Positions 34,967-43,459 of a stretch of DNA of 64,000 nt are shown piece by piece. Origin of the DNA: Anaerovibrio lipolyticus LB2005 (GTDB taxonomy: Bacteria; Bacillota; Negativicutes; Selenomonadales; Selenomonadaceae). The stretch covers positions 62,001 to 126,000 of the forward strand of contig NZ_JHYA01000010.1 in the NCBI RefSeq assembly GCF_000621545.1, given 5' to 3'. How positions within the stretch are numbered: position 1 is the first letter of the stretch; each line of letters starts with the position of its first letter. Made by a program: the position numbers and the translations under genes. The notes under the pieces are model-generated. The model was not told the origin of the DNA and ran no database searches. It worked only from the letters and a program-made list of their open reading frames with translations.

Positions 34967-36046
34967 CTACAAAATATTTAAAAATGTTTCTAAAGGTAGC
35001 ATTTTTTCTGTAACAACACCAACTTTACTTTTTTGGTATAATGCCACAAATTCTTCCATTGAAGGTCCATTAATTTTTAACCACTCAGCCTTACCATCTT
35101 CTTTATTAATATAAAGCATGTGGCTGGTCGCACACATTGAAAAATATTCAATGCTATCTTCTTCACAGCTAAGATAAAATCTCGATTGTCTCTCATTTTC
35201 TTCGTTAAAAGCGAATCCTTCTGGATAATCTAAATATTTCTCAACCCTATTTTTTTTATAATTATAAACTAAAATTTCGTTATATCTACTAGGTAATATC
35301 CAGAGATTGACTTTTGTAGCAACAATTCTGGAAAAACCACTTTCAATACTGGAATAATCCAGTATTTTTTTTGCTAGCAGCTCACTTTCTTTCCAGCAAT
35401 ATATCTCATTTTTTTTAGTTAATGCAAAAAAAATGTTATCAAAAATAGTAATATCTAGGCATTCACTCAAATTTGAAGGCAATGAATCATACCGTATTTG
35501 TTTATTGGATAAATTAAATGTGTACACTCTCTTTAAGTTCGGTGAATACAGCCTGACTTCTAAATCTTTTTTTAGTGCCTTAATAAACACTACCTCTCCT
35601 TTACAATCTAACTTCTCTTGTTCGTTTATTCCAATATCATATTCTAAAACTTCGTTTTTATCTATATCAAAAGCATATATTATCGATTCGTATTTTGGGA
35701 ACACCCACACATATCCATCAAAAATAAACGCTAATAGATAATTTAAGTCACTGCAATTATAATGCCCCTTCATAAATGCATAGCATTGCGTTGACTCCAG
35801 TTTATAATTATATTTTAAAAGTCTTCTACCGGTTAATTCTACCAAAAAAAGAAATTCATCTTTTATTAAAAAAATGTTACTCCCAGCCCATCCCATGACA
35901 GAAAATCCTGATGGACCATCTATTAAGTGACTTTCTCCTGTTTCCAGATTAACAGAAGCAAGTGCTTTCTCATTAAACGTACAAATCCATAGTTCAGTAC
36001 TACTTTTTTTTTGGCAGGCGACAAAGTGAAACAAATCCCCAATCAT
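34967..36046 (-). CDS. Hypothetical protein, probable beta-propeller
   Basis: I do not recognise a named family. The 359 residues show regularly spaced aromatic and hydrophobic strands with turn motifs (ELWICTFNEKALASVNLETG, WAGSNIFLIKDEF, DGYVWVFPKYES, IFFALTKKNEIYCW), suggesting a six- or seven-bladed propeller. No signal peptide is seen. It lies inside the glycosyltransferase operon between the GT56-like and GT-A genes, so it may be a scaffold or binding protein for glycan assembly. Its C-terminus may have been lost to a frameshift. Confidence 0.55.
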   Translation of the reverse strand: MIGDLFHFVACQKKSSTELWICTFNEKALASVNLETGESHLIDGPSGFSVMGWAGSNIFLIKDEFLFLVELTGRRLLKYNYKLESTQCYAFMKGHYNCSDLNYLLAFIFDGYVWVFPKYESIIYAFDIDKNEVLEYDIGINEQEKLDCKGEVVFIKALKKDLEVRLYSPNLKRVYTFNLSNKQIRYDSLPSNLSECLDITIFDNIFFALTKKNEIYCWKESELLAKKILDYSSIESGFSRIVATKVNLWILPSRYNEILVYNYKKNRVEKYLDYPEGFAFNEENERQSRFYLSCEEDSIEYFSMCATSHMLYINKEDGKAEWLKINGPSMEEFVALYQKSKVGVVTEKMLPLETFLNIL

Positions 36047-36073
36047 ATTACAGTCCCCACTTTATAATACCAT

Positions 36074-37447
36074 TTAATCATTTTCGTCTAATACTAGTTT
36101 CCATTTTTTTGCAATAGTAGCATTAGAATAATATGCCTTAATAATATCCATATTCCTTTTTTTTACATCATCTGGGAGGAATAAAATTTCCTCTATGCTT
36201 TCCCGAGATAATTTAATCACATCATAAGTTTTTATCCCTATTCTTTTGAAAAAAGATGCCATCGATGTATTTTGTCTAATGTATACCTTTCTACCAAAAT
36301 ACAACAATGCAATAATATTTCCCAACGCTTGCTGTCTATCATTATTGTAAATACCAACATCACAATTTGCTAAATACTGCAAATATTGACCAAATGGAAT
36401 GAATTTGCACATTGGATAAAATATATCTCCTAAAATTTCTTTCCCACATTGTATGACTTCCAACCGATAATGTTCTTCCCCATAAGATAACGGCACACAA
36501 ATTCTAACTTTTTCACGAACTAAGTGCTTTAGCAATGCAAAAGCTTCTCTATGATTATTCTCCTGCGTAGCAGAGTTCCCCAATGTTATTGTTATGTCCC
36601 CTTTTTGTTTTTCATATTTGTATTTCTCATCAATAAAGTTATAGTGTGATGGCATTGGTACTTCGTAGAATTTAGTTGTTTCCAATCCTAATATTGCTTT
36701 AATTGCCAAAGAGTCTTCATGTATTAGATTTAATACTCCAGCACATGAATCAATGGCAGTACTAAACGTTTTTAATATTTTCCTTTTATTCGCATCATAT
36801 CTAAAAACATAAAAATCTCCGCCCCAAAATTGCATATATGTTTTTTTTAGTAATTTAGGGGGATACAATAAAATCATGTCCGTATCAAATATACCTGACA
36901 ATATTATTTTTTTTACAGGCTGTAATAAGTCTAAAACCAACTTATGGTTTAAAAACTCTCTCATGTTAATAATTTCATACACTTGTTTCTTCTTAGCACT
37001 TTTCCTAAAAGAATTTCTGTACACAAAAAATATATGGTTATATCCTTGTAAGTCTTTTTGCATAAAATCAATGTAGCCATTCGTGAACTTATCATTGGTC
37101 AAAATATGTAAAACTGCCCCATTAAAGTTATTATTTCTAATTTTTTGATATTCATCAAGAACAAGAACTTGTTCTTGGAGTTTATTCTCCTCATATAGGC
37201 TTATAATATTTAACCCTAAATTCCCTATTTGCTGTCTGATATTAGCAACATTTTCAGCATCCATATTTGATATATATAAAACATCAAACTCAATATTATT
37301 AATTTTGTCACTTTTATATACCTTAACACCCTCAACTGTCTCTTCTGACAAAAAATTATCAAAAAAACACACTACCTCATGCTCATTTTCAAAATGCTCT
37401 TTCAATATTTTCCCGTAAAAACCCGCTCCCCATATCGCAATTTTCAT
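36074..37447 (-). CDS. GT56-like (TDP-Fuc4NAc transferase type) with N-terminal Rossmann-like domain
   Basis: The first 100 residues are the shared module (IAIWGAGFYGKILKEHF, then CFFDNFLSEE). The remainder resembles WecF/RffT, which transfers 4-acetamido-4,6-dideoxygalactose from TDP onto a lipid-linked acceptor. Characteristic stretches are YMQFWGGDFYVFRYD, ITLGNSATQENNHREAF, VPLSYGEEHYRLEV and NNDRQQALGNIIALL. The protein is 457 residues, longer than WecF because of the fusion. It suggests the glycan contains a 4-amino-4,6-dideoxyhexose, consistent with the DegT aminotransferase and GNAT in the adjoining operon. Confidence 0.83.
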   Translation of the reverse strand: MKIAIWGAGFYGKILKEHFENEHEVVCFFDNFLSEETVEGVKVYKSDKINNIEFDVLYISNMDAENVANIRQQIGNLGLNIISLYEENKLQEQVLVLDEYQKIRNNNFNGAVLHILTNDKFTNGYIDFMQKDLQGYNHIFFVYRNSFRKSAKKKQVYEIINMREFLNHKLVLDLLQPVKKIILSGIFDTDMILLYPPKLLKKTYMQFWGGDFYVFRYDANKRKILKTFSTAIDSCAGVLNLIHEDSLAIKAILGLETTKFYEVPMPSHYNFIDEKYKYEKQKGDITITLGNSATQENNHREAFALLKHLVREKVRICVPLSYGEEHYRLEVIQCGKEILGDIFYPMCKFIPFGQYLQYLANCDVGIYNNDRQQALGNIIALLYFGRKVYIRQNTSMASFFKRIGIKTYDVIKLSRESIEEILFLPDDVKKRNMDIIKAYYSNATIAKKWKLVLDEND

Positions 37448-37460
37448 ATATCCTCCCTAT

Positions 37461-38495
37461 TTATTCTACATATAAAACAGTCTCTGAAGCGTATGTGGTA
37501 TAATGTCTTATTTTCATTTTACATTCCGGCCAAATACTTATAATATAAGAGCCTATATCATAAATATCCGATTTTTTATGATAAATACAAATGGCCAGCT
37601 TAGGTTTATCCCTGATAATTATCTTTTCTGCACCATGTAGTGCTTTTAGCTCCGCCCCCTCTATATCCATTTTTATAAAGGAAACCTTTTCTTTTATAGT
37701 ATCATCAATGGTGGTACATTTTATAACCATCTGCCCAGTGGAAACGATTGAAGAACCAGCACCAGAAACATTAAAATTCAATTCTTCTATTGAATCCCAC
37801 AACCCAGCATTTATCACTTCAATATTCTCCAATCCCTCTTTTTCTATCTTTTGTTTTATATTTTCAGCTTGCCTTGGTTCAGGCTCATAACAAATGATTT
37901 TGGAATAATTACCTTGACCGACCCAATTCATAAATATCTTGGCAGTTGCTCCATCATAAGCACCACCATCTATCAAAACACCATCAGACGGAGCTGAAAA
38001 AACATCAATATACTGTTTTTCCCAGTTTGAGCCTATCACAATTCCATTCCACGGTATATATATTTGCTTCTCTGGTACATTATTAATAATCAATTTTTGA
38101 AACATCGATATCCCATACTTTTCAGACCCCACAATAAATAAATGGTTAGGATATTGTTCTATAGCATTTTCAACGCTAATAACCTCCACGCCATCAACTT
38201 CGATATTATTTTTGTATGTATCACAAAAACAATCTATACTGTAACCACAACAATCAAGCGCTACTTTAGACAATCGTCCTTCTTCCCCACAACCATATAT
38301 AATAATCCCTTCACAATCTTTAATTTTGTTAACTAATCTCTCATCAAGTTTAGGCTTATGACAATATTTAGCCAATTCTGGAGTAAATTCCATCTGGTGA
38401 TCAGACATACTTTTCTTAATCATTAGTGTGAAAAGGTGTTTTGATTCTTCATCCTGTAATCTATTAAATATTTCTATATAATTCTCAAATACCAT
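37461..38495 (-). CDS. FkbM-family methyltransferase with N-terminal Rossmann-like domain
   Basis: Residues about 58-150 are the shared module (GIIIYGCGEEGRLSKVAL, then CFCDTYKN). The C-terminal half is an FkbM O-methyltransferase: VLIDGGAYDGATAKIF (motif I), ICYEPEPRQAENI and FIKMDIEGAELKALHG. It is the first gene of the glycosyltransferase operon, with a GGGGG ribosome-binding site and a sigma-28-like promoter at 38552-38580. It probably methylates a sugar of the flagellin glycan. Confidence 0.87.
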   Translation of the reverse strand: MVFENYIEIFNRLQDEESKHLFTLMIKKSMSDHQMEFTPELAKYCHKPKLDERLVNKIKDCEGIIIYGCGEEGRLSKVALDCCGYSIDCFCDTYKNNIEVDGVEVISVENAIEQYPNHLFIVGSEKYGISMFQKLIINNVPEKQIYIPWNGIVIGSNWEKQYIDVFSAPSDGVLIDGGAYDGATAKIFMNWVGQGNYSKIICYEPEPRQAENIKQKIEKEGLENIEVINAGLWDSIEELNFNVSGAGSSIVSTGQMVIKCTTIDDTIKEKVSFIKMDIEGAELKALHGAEKIIIRDKPKLAICIYHKKSDIYDIGSYIISIWPECKMKIRHYTTYASETVLYVE

Positions 38496-38551
38496 TATTA
38501 TCCCCCTTTATTTTTCAAAACCCTTGAAATAATCAACATTTCTTAGTTATA

Positions 38552-38580
38552 GTATCGAAGATTGTATAAATTATCTAAAG
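38552..38580 (-). promoter_or_regulatory. Sigma-28-like promoter of the glycosyltransferase operon
   Basis: The minus strand reads TTTAGATAAT, 10 bases, then TTCGATACT, about 57 bases before the first start codon. It is identical in its -35 decamer and spacing to the element upstream of ugd. Confidence 0.55.
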
Positions 38581-38608
38581 TTAACTTTTTCCTTTAAAGT
38601 AGTAAAAA

Positions 38609-38638
38609 GCCACCACACATTTATTTATGTACAGCAGC
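38609..38638 (-). terminator. Intrinsic terminator after the acyl operon
   Basis: GCTGCTGTACAT pairs along its whole 12 bases with ATGTGTGGTGGC on the minus strand (including G-U pairs) around a 6-base loop, followed by TTTTTAC. It lies just past the stop of the DegT aminotransferase gene and separates the two operons. Confidence 0.7.
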
Positions 38639-38643
38639 CCGCA

Positions 38644-39744
38644 TTATTGCTCTAGTATTATCTTGCATATTGATTCCACAACAACATCATCCAAATCACC
38701 GTACATCGGCAATGTCAGCACCTGCTGACTTATACGGTGTGCTATTGGAGTATCCCCTACATACCCTTTACCTACATAGCAATCAAACTCATTGGTCAAT
38801 GGGTAGAAATATTTTCTGACAAAAATGTCATGCTCCGCTAATTTATCAATCACATCATCTCTGGTAGCACCATATTCATCCGGATTAATAACTATTGGGT
38901 AATATGCATAATTAGAGTGGACATTTTCCTTGATTTTGTTAAAGCGTATACCAGGTATACCAGTCAATCCTTGACAATATAGTTCATATATTTTCCTGCG
39001 TTTCTCAATCTCGTCATCAACATGACGAAGGTTACACAATCCCATCGCAGCACAAAATTCATTCAACTTGGCATTGGCACCCACGGCTTCCACTGATTCT
39101 GGACCATGAATACCAAAATTCTTTAGATTATATAGCTTCTGGCCCAAAACCTGATCCTTGAAACAGGCTGCTCCGCCCTCAATGGTGTTAAAAACTTTTG
39201 TAGCATGAAAGCTAAAGCAGGAAACATCACCAAAATTAGCTGTTCCAACGCCCTTATACTTAACTCCAAATGTATGACAAGCATCATAAACCACTTTTAA
39301 ATTATATTTTTGCGCAATTTTTTCTATAGCCTCCACATCACACACATTGCCATACACATGAACAGGCATTATTGCACATGTTTTATCAGTTATCAGGCTT
39401 TCAATTTTATTTACATCAATGGTAAAATCATCAGGATTGATGTCACAAAATACTGGAGTAAGGCCATTGCGTACTATAGCGTGGGTAGTGGACGCAAAGG
39501 TAAATGGAGTAGTTATTACCTCTCCTTGTAAATCCAGAGCTTGTAAAGCCATCTCCAGTGCCATATGCCCATTAGTAAAAAGCTCAATATTCTCTGCTTC
39601 TAAATATTCCTTCAGTTCTTTTTGTAAAGCTTGATGTTTAACTCCCATATTGGTTAGCCAATGAGATTTCCAAATATCTTTTATCTCATTAGTAAATTCA
39701 TCAAACTCTGGCAACGTCGCCTTGGTAACCAATATCTTTTCCAT
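38644..39744 (-). CDS. DegT/DnrJ/EryC1 sugar aminotransferase
   Basis: This PLP-dependent aminotransferase is of the type that makes 3- or 4-amino-deoxysugars on a nucleotide carrier (WecE, VioA, FdtB). The PLP lysine is in CFSFHATKVFNTIEGGAA, with VVYDACHTFGVKY before it. The length is 366 residues, normal for the family. It is the last gene of the acyl operon. With a GT56-like transferase next door, a TDP-4-amino-4,6-dideoxyhexose is the most likely product. A role in aminating an aldehyde made by LuxC cannot be ruled out. Confidence 0.87.
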   Translation of the reverse strand: MEKILVTKATLPEFDEFTNEIKDIWKSHWLTNMGVKHQALQKELKEYLEAENIELFTNGHMALEMALQALDLQGEVITTPFTFASTTHAIVRNGLTPVFCDINPDDFTIDVNKIESLITDKTCAIMPVHVYGNVCDVEAIEKIAQKYNLKVVYDACHTFGVKYKGVGTANFGDVSCFSFHATKVFNTIEGGAACFKDQVLGQKLYNLKNFGIHGPESVEAVGANAKLNEFCAAMGLCNLRHVDDEIEKRRKIYELYCQGLTGIPGIRFNKIKENVHSNYAYYPIVINPDEYGATRDDVIDKLAEHDIFVRKYFYPLTNEFDCYVGKGYVGDTPIAHRISQQVLTLPMYGDLDDVVVESICKIILEQ

Positions 39745-39773
39745 AAGATCACCTGCTGTAAATAAATCAAAAA

Positions 39774-40544
39774 TTAAACAATCAAATTTGAACCTGTAAT
39801 CTTTCCGCCATCAACGCGAACAATCTGCCCAGTTATATAACTTGATAAATCTGAAGCTAAAAATAAAACTGTATTTGCTACTTCTATCGATTTTCCCCAA
39901 CGTCCCAAAGAAGAACGTTTTATAATAGCTTCTGCATGTTTTACATCTAACCCTTTACCCATATCTGTAGCTATCAAACCTGGTGCAACAATATTAACAC
40001 GGATATTATTTCTGCCTAGCTCAGCTGCCAATGTTCTCCCCGAACCAACCAAGGCGGCTTTTGCACCGGCATAACCTAACTGGCCCGACACTCCATCAAG
40101 AGCTGCTATGGAAGAAATAAAAACTATACTGCCACCAGTGCTGTTTCTCATCATAAGACGAGAAATATACTGTGTAAAATGTATTTGTGCAAAAAAATTT
40201 ACATCAAATCCTTTTTTTAAATTTTGTATTGAGTCCATTTGAAAAAGCACATTTTCTGACATTACGCCAGCATTGTTGACTAAAATATCTATTGGCATTC
40301 TTTTTGCCCTAATTTCCATTACAGCTGTTTTCATTCCCCGCTCATCAAGAAGATCAAAACCAACCGGAAAAATTTTTACAGAATTCTGTTTAGATAATTC
40401 TAAAGCATACTGCAAGAAATCGTCATTTACATTTCGTACACAAGCGAATACGTTAGCCCCATTATTGGCGAATACCTTTAATATTTCCTTGCCAATACCT
40501 CGATTACAGCCCGTGATTACAGCATTTTTCCCACGCAACAACAT
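39774..40544 (-). CDS. SDR-family 3-oxoacyl-ACP reductase-like protein
   Basis: This short-chain dehydrogenase/reductase has 256 residues. The NAD(P)-binding motif is TGCNRGIGKEI (residues 11-21), NNAG is at VNNAGVMSE, and the catalytic Ser and Tyr-x3-Lys lie in VFISSIAAL and YAGAKAAL. The C-terminal TGQIVRVDGG is typical of FabG. It lies among ACP and ketosynthase genes, so reduction of a 3-ketoacyl-ACP is likely; sugar-nucleotide reduction is the alternative. Confidence 0.87.
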   Translation of the reverse strand: MLLRGKNAVITGCNRGIGKEILKVFANNGANVFACVRNVNDDFLQYALELSKQNSVKIFPVGFDLLDERGMKTAVMEIRAKRMPIDILVNNAGVMSENVLFQMDSIQNLKKGFDVNFFAQIHFTQYISRLMMRNSTGGSIVFISSIAALDGVSGQLGYAGAKAALVGSGRTLAAELGRNNIRVNIVAPGLIATDMGKGLDVKHAEAIIKRSSLGRWGKSIEVANTVLFLASDLSSYITGQIVRVDGGKITGSNLIV

Positions 40545-40550
40545 TACAAT

Positions 40551-41741
40551 TTACCTCACATCCACAATTCTTGACATTTCACGAATGAAATCATACCCAT
40601 CCCATAACAAATCCATATCAAGAGCCCTGCCCATTGGCACAATCCTGTCGATTCCCAACCATTGATTATGTAACACCATCTTTACCAACAGCTCCTTATC
40701 AACACCGTAATATGTTAAAGTCTGATACTTCTCATTCACTATTAATGAAAGCTCTGCCAGCTCCCTGGAATCGTATTCATAAAACAGCCCAAATTGACCA
40801 CGCAGTTCATCACAATTAACTGGTAACTTTTCCAACTGTACACGATAAAGATAATTATCAGATGACACAAGCTGTCCAGTTTGTGGATATTTTATTGCAT
40901 TAACACAAAAATTAAGATACTTACTGGTTGCTTTTATTGCTGGAAAATCATATTGGTCAACCACTAACCTTTTTATTGCATCCCAAAACTTTCTTTTTGC
41001 GTATACAATCGCATCTTTTTCACCTTGCCATACAATCAGCTGCGGTGATGAGCAGGCATTCTGATCCATAAGATAAGTATCATTATAAAAATTCTGTGCT
41101 AATCGACAAAGTTCATTAGTGCCAACTTCAGCCACTATCTCTGCCGATAAAATTGCCAAGGAATATCTGTCAGGAAAAACTAATTCTATCGCTCTTGGTG
41201 GTAACGGACATTGTCGAATTTGAGCAATGGTCTCGTCTCCCCCCCATATTAGCCGGACATGGCATTTTTCCGAAAACTGTTTTGTATAGTCACTTTCTCT
41301 CGGATAACGAACAATACATGTCATAGAACGGATTACACTGAATTCGTCCATATTAAGCACTTTATTTAATACATCACAAATAAGTGTAATCTGAGAAAAC
41401 TCTTTCGAAGTAACCCGCACGATATTAGCATTGCCCGCCAAAAGTCCAAACATATACGAAAAAATAAACTGAACGGGAATATTGGACGGTGTTATATGAA
41501 AAGCTACGCCACGTCCTAAACGAAGCTCATTTAAATTTGTGCGTTCCTTCCACTTATTTATATTGCCTTTTCTTGCCCAAAATGCTACAGCTGTAATATC
41601 TGGATAGTTTTTACATGACTGGTCATGCAATAATTCAGAAGAAAAAACATCTAAAAAACGGCAGACAACATCGCAAAAAGGGGGCAGTGGTTTAACGTTA
41701 TGAATCACGTTCCCTGCCAAATATGTCAACTCATTGGCCAT
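40551..41741 (-). CDS. LuxC-like acyl-CoA/acyl-protein reductase
   Basis: This homologue of the reductase subunit of the fatty-acid reductase complex reduces an activated acyl group to an aldehyde with NADPH. The family's catalytic cysteine lies in LMDQNACSSPQLIVWQG, and GRGVAFHITPSNIPVQF and RLIWGGDETIAQIR are typical. I use the ATG ending at 41741 (GGGGG ribosome-binding site) rather than an upstream GTG. It follows luxE-like by overlap. No luciferase genes are present, so the aldehyde must serve another purpose, presumably glycan modification. Confidence 0.87.
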   Translation of the reverse strand: MANELTYLAGNVIHNVKPLPPFCDVVCRFLDVFSSELLHDQSCKNYPDITAVAFWARKGNINKWKERTNLNELRLGRGVAFHITPSNIPVQFIFSYMFGLLAGNANIVRVTSKEFSQITLICDVLNKVLNMDEFSVIRSMTCIVRYPRESDYTKQFSEKCHVRLIWGGDETIAQIRQCPLPPRAIELVFPDRYSLAILSAEIVAEVGTNELCRLAQNFYNDTYLMDQNACSSPQLIVWQGEKDAIVYAKRKFWDAIKRLVVDQYDFPAIKATSKYLNFCVNAIKYPQTGQLVSSDNYLYRVQLEKLPVNCDELRGQFGLFYEYDSRELAELSLIVNEKYQTLTYYGVDKELLVKMVLHNQWLGIDRIVPMGRALDMDLLWDGYDFIREMSRIVDVR

Positions 41742-42810
41742 AAGTATCACTGCACCCCCTAATTTCTGCCTTTTTTATGCGTCCCTGCAACTCAAAATAT
41801 TTCCCCTTACGGCCACACGGACAATCATCCTCACCCATAATGCGTCCCCAATCTTCTGTAAGCAACACATGACCTGGATAACTAGAAGGAAGTACAGAAA
41901 TAAGCTCCACTAAACCTTCTTCCCCTATGCCACAAGCCCGAAAATCCTTTGGATCACGAATAATAACGTCAGAAAAAACAGAACAATGCATATGCCCATT
42001 TTCACACTCGACAAATACTGAGCCAAGCTGTTCGGCCATACCATAATAATTATGAATATCTATATCTCCACATACATCCTTAAGAGCTTGATTATAGGTC
42101 TGAGCACTTACACTTTCAGCCTGTAATTTTTTCCATCCGCCGATATGAAATAAAGTACCATCCGTTAATCCCATGTTTTTTTTCTTATTTTGCATAGCTT
42201 TTACAATATACTGCCATATTATGTAGGTATAACCAAATAAAACAATACGCTCACCAGAATGTCGTTCTATATATTCCTGCAAATCTTTCCAGCGAATTTC
42301 CATATTATCGTCAAGAGCAAAAAAAACATCCCTGCCAAACAATGAAAAACCTATAATACCCGCTCCTCTGGCCGAAAACATCCGCGGATCCTTCTTGGCC
42401 AATTCTGTATCCAGAATTATCATCGGCAATCGTTTTTTCCCTATAAATGATGCCATTATATTGGATAAGCATCTTGACTGTGCCATAGCAGTTGGCCTAT
42501 CCAGAAAAACCTTAGAGCGTTTTTGTCCACTGGTTCCAGATGACATCATTGTCTTTACAACTGCCGACTTTGGCACACTCATCAATTCAAATTCTTTAAA
42601 AAGCTGCACCGGCAAAAACGGCAAATCTTCCAGTTCCTTCGCACTTGAATCATCATACGCCAATGCCTCTAAAACACGGGCATATTCCGAACAATTATCT
42701 CTATGATGTATAATGAGGTCCTGCAAACATTTCCTTAAATATTCCTGTTTTGCCTCCCTGGCCATACCGTATGGATCCTGGGACAAATATTCTAAATGCT
42801 TTTCCAGCAC
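41731..42810 (-). CDS. LuxE-like acyl-protein synthetase
   Basis: This is an ATP-dependent acyl-activating protein. In luminous bacteria LuxE forms acyl-AMP, transfers the acyl group to its own cysteine and hands it to LuxC. The family's TMMSSGTSGQKRSKVFLDR loop (residues about 87-105) is intact, as is YYGMAEQLGSVFVEC. It has 359 residues and starts with GTG behind GGAGATGAGG. Pairing with LuxC argues that carboxylic acid or acyl-ACP is reduced to an aldehyde here. Confidence 0.87.
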   Translation of the reverse strand: MLEKHLEYLSQDPYGMAREAKQEYLRKCLQDLIIHHRDNCSEYARVLEALAYDDSSAKELEDLPFLPVQLFKEFELMSVPKSAVVKTMMSSGTSGQKRSKVFLDRPTAMAQSRCLSNIMASFIGKKRLPMIILDTELAKKDPRMFSARGAGIIGFSLFGRDVFFALDDNMEIRWKDLQEYIERHSGERIVLFGYTYIIWQYIVKAMQNKKKNMGLTDGTLFHIGGWKKLQAESVSAQTYNQALKDVCGDIDIHNYYGMAEQLGSVFVECENGHMHCSVFSDVIIRDPKDFRACGIGEEGLVELISVLPSSYPGHVLLTEDWGRIMGEDDCPCGRKGKYFELQGRIKKAEIRGCSDTYGQ

Positions 42811-42814
42811 GACC

Positions 42815-43459
42815 TCATCTCCTTACATATATATCCAATGGCAACGAAAAATAGGCGCCTAATGCCACATAAAGATTAAGCACTGACATATTACGACTGG
42901 ATATACGCCCCCATAGTTTCTGTATTCCTTTTTCACGACAAACCTCTGCCACTCCAGCATACATAGACAGTGCCACTCCTGCCGGTCTATACTTTTCATC
43001 CACTGCTGCCAACCTAATCTCCGCACTTGTATTTGGCTTATCCCTATCAGGAACCACTTCCAAAAAACCGGCAATCTCATCTTTAAAACAACATACATAA
43101 TATGATTGCACTAAATCCACATATGATATTATTTGCTGACAAATATCTTCTACTAAAGGATAACTCTGAGTATAGAAACGTGTATCCCATAAAAACGCTG
43201 CTTCAGATATCTCGTAAATCCGTGGTGTAAGCGCATCTTTTTTTTCTACAGGTATACGACAAAATCTATGAAAATCTATGGACTTCTTCAAGGAAATTGT
43301 TGCTTGCATAGTCCTATCAATCATAAACCAACCGTGTTGACGTAGATATTCAGCTAATTCCTGTTGTTCCGGCACAATAGCTAAACGCACAGTGTCACGG
43401 GGAATTTCCGAATACCTATCAGCATTACGCAAAAAAACTGTATTCTTCCATTGCTTCAT
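42815..43459 (-). CDS. GNAT-family acyltransferase
   Basis: The 214-residue protein has a C-terminal GNAT domain: EIRLAAVDEKYRPAGVALSM (acyl-CoA pyrophosphate loop region) and SSRNMSVLNLYVALGAYFS, as in WecD-type sugar N-acyltransferases. The N-terminal 100 residues are less conserved. Its ATG overlaps the stop of the ligase gene by 4 bases. It most likely transfers an acyl group to the amino sugar made by the DegT aminotransferase. Confidence 0.8.
   Translation of the reverse strand: MKQWKNTVFLRNADRYSEIPRDTVRLAIVPEQQELAEYLRQHGWFMIDRTMQATISLKKSIDFHRFCRIPVEKKDALTPRIYEISEAAFLWDTRFYTQSYPLVEDICQQIISYVDLVQSYYVCCFKDEIAGFLEVVPDRDKPNTSAEIRLAAVDEKYRPAGVALSMYAGVAEVCREKGIQKLWGRISSRNMSVLNLYVALGAYFSLPLDIYVRR

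Noticed and set aside
40551-42810. Bioluminescence (lux) operon
   Set aside because: Only LuxC and LuxE relatives are present. No luxA, luxB or luxD occurs and the context is glycan synthesis.
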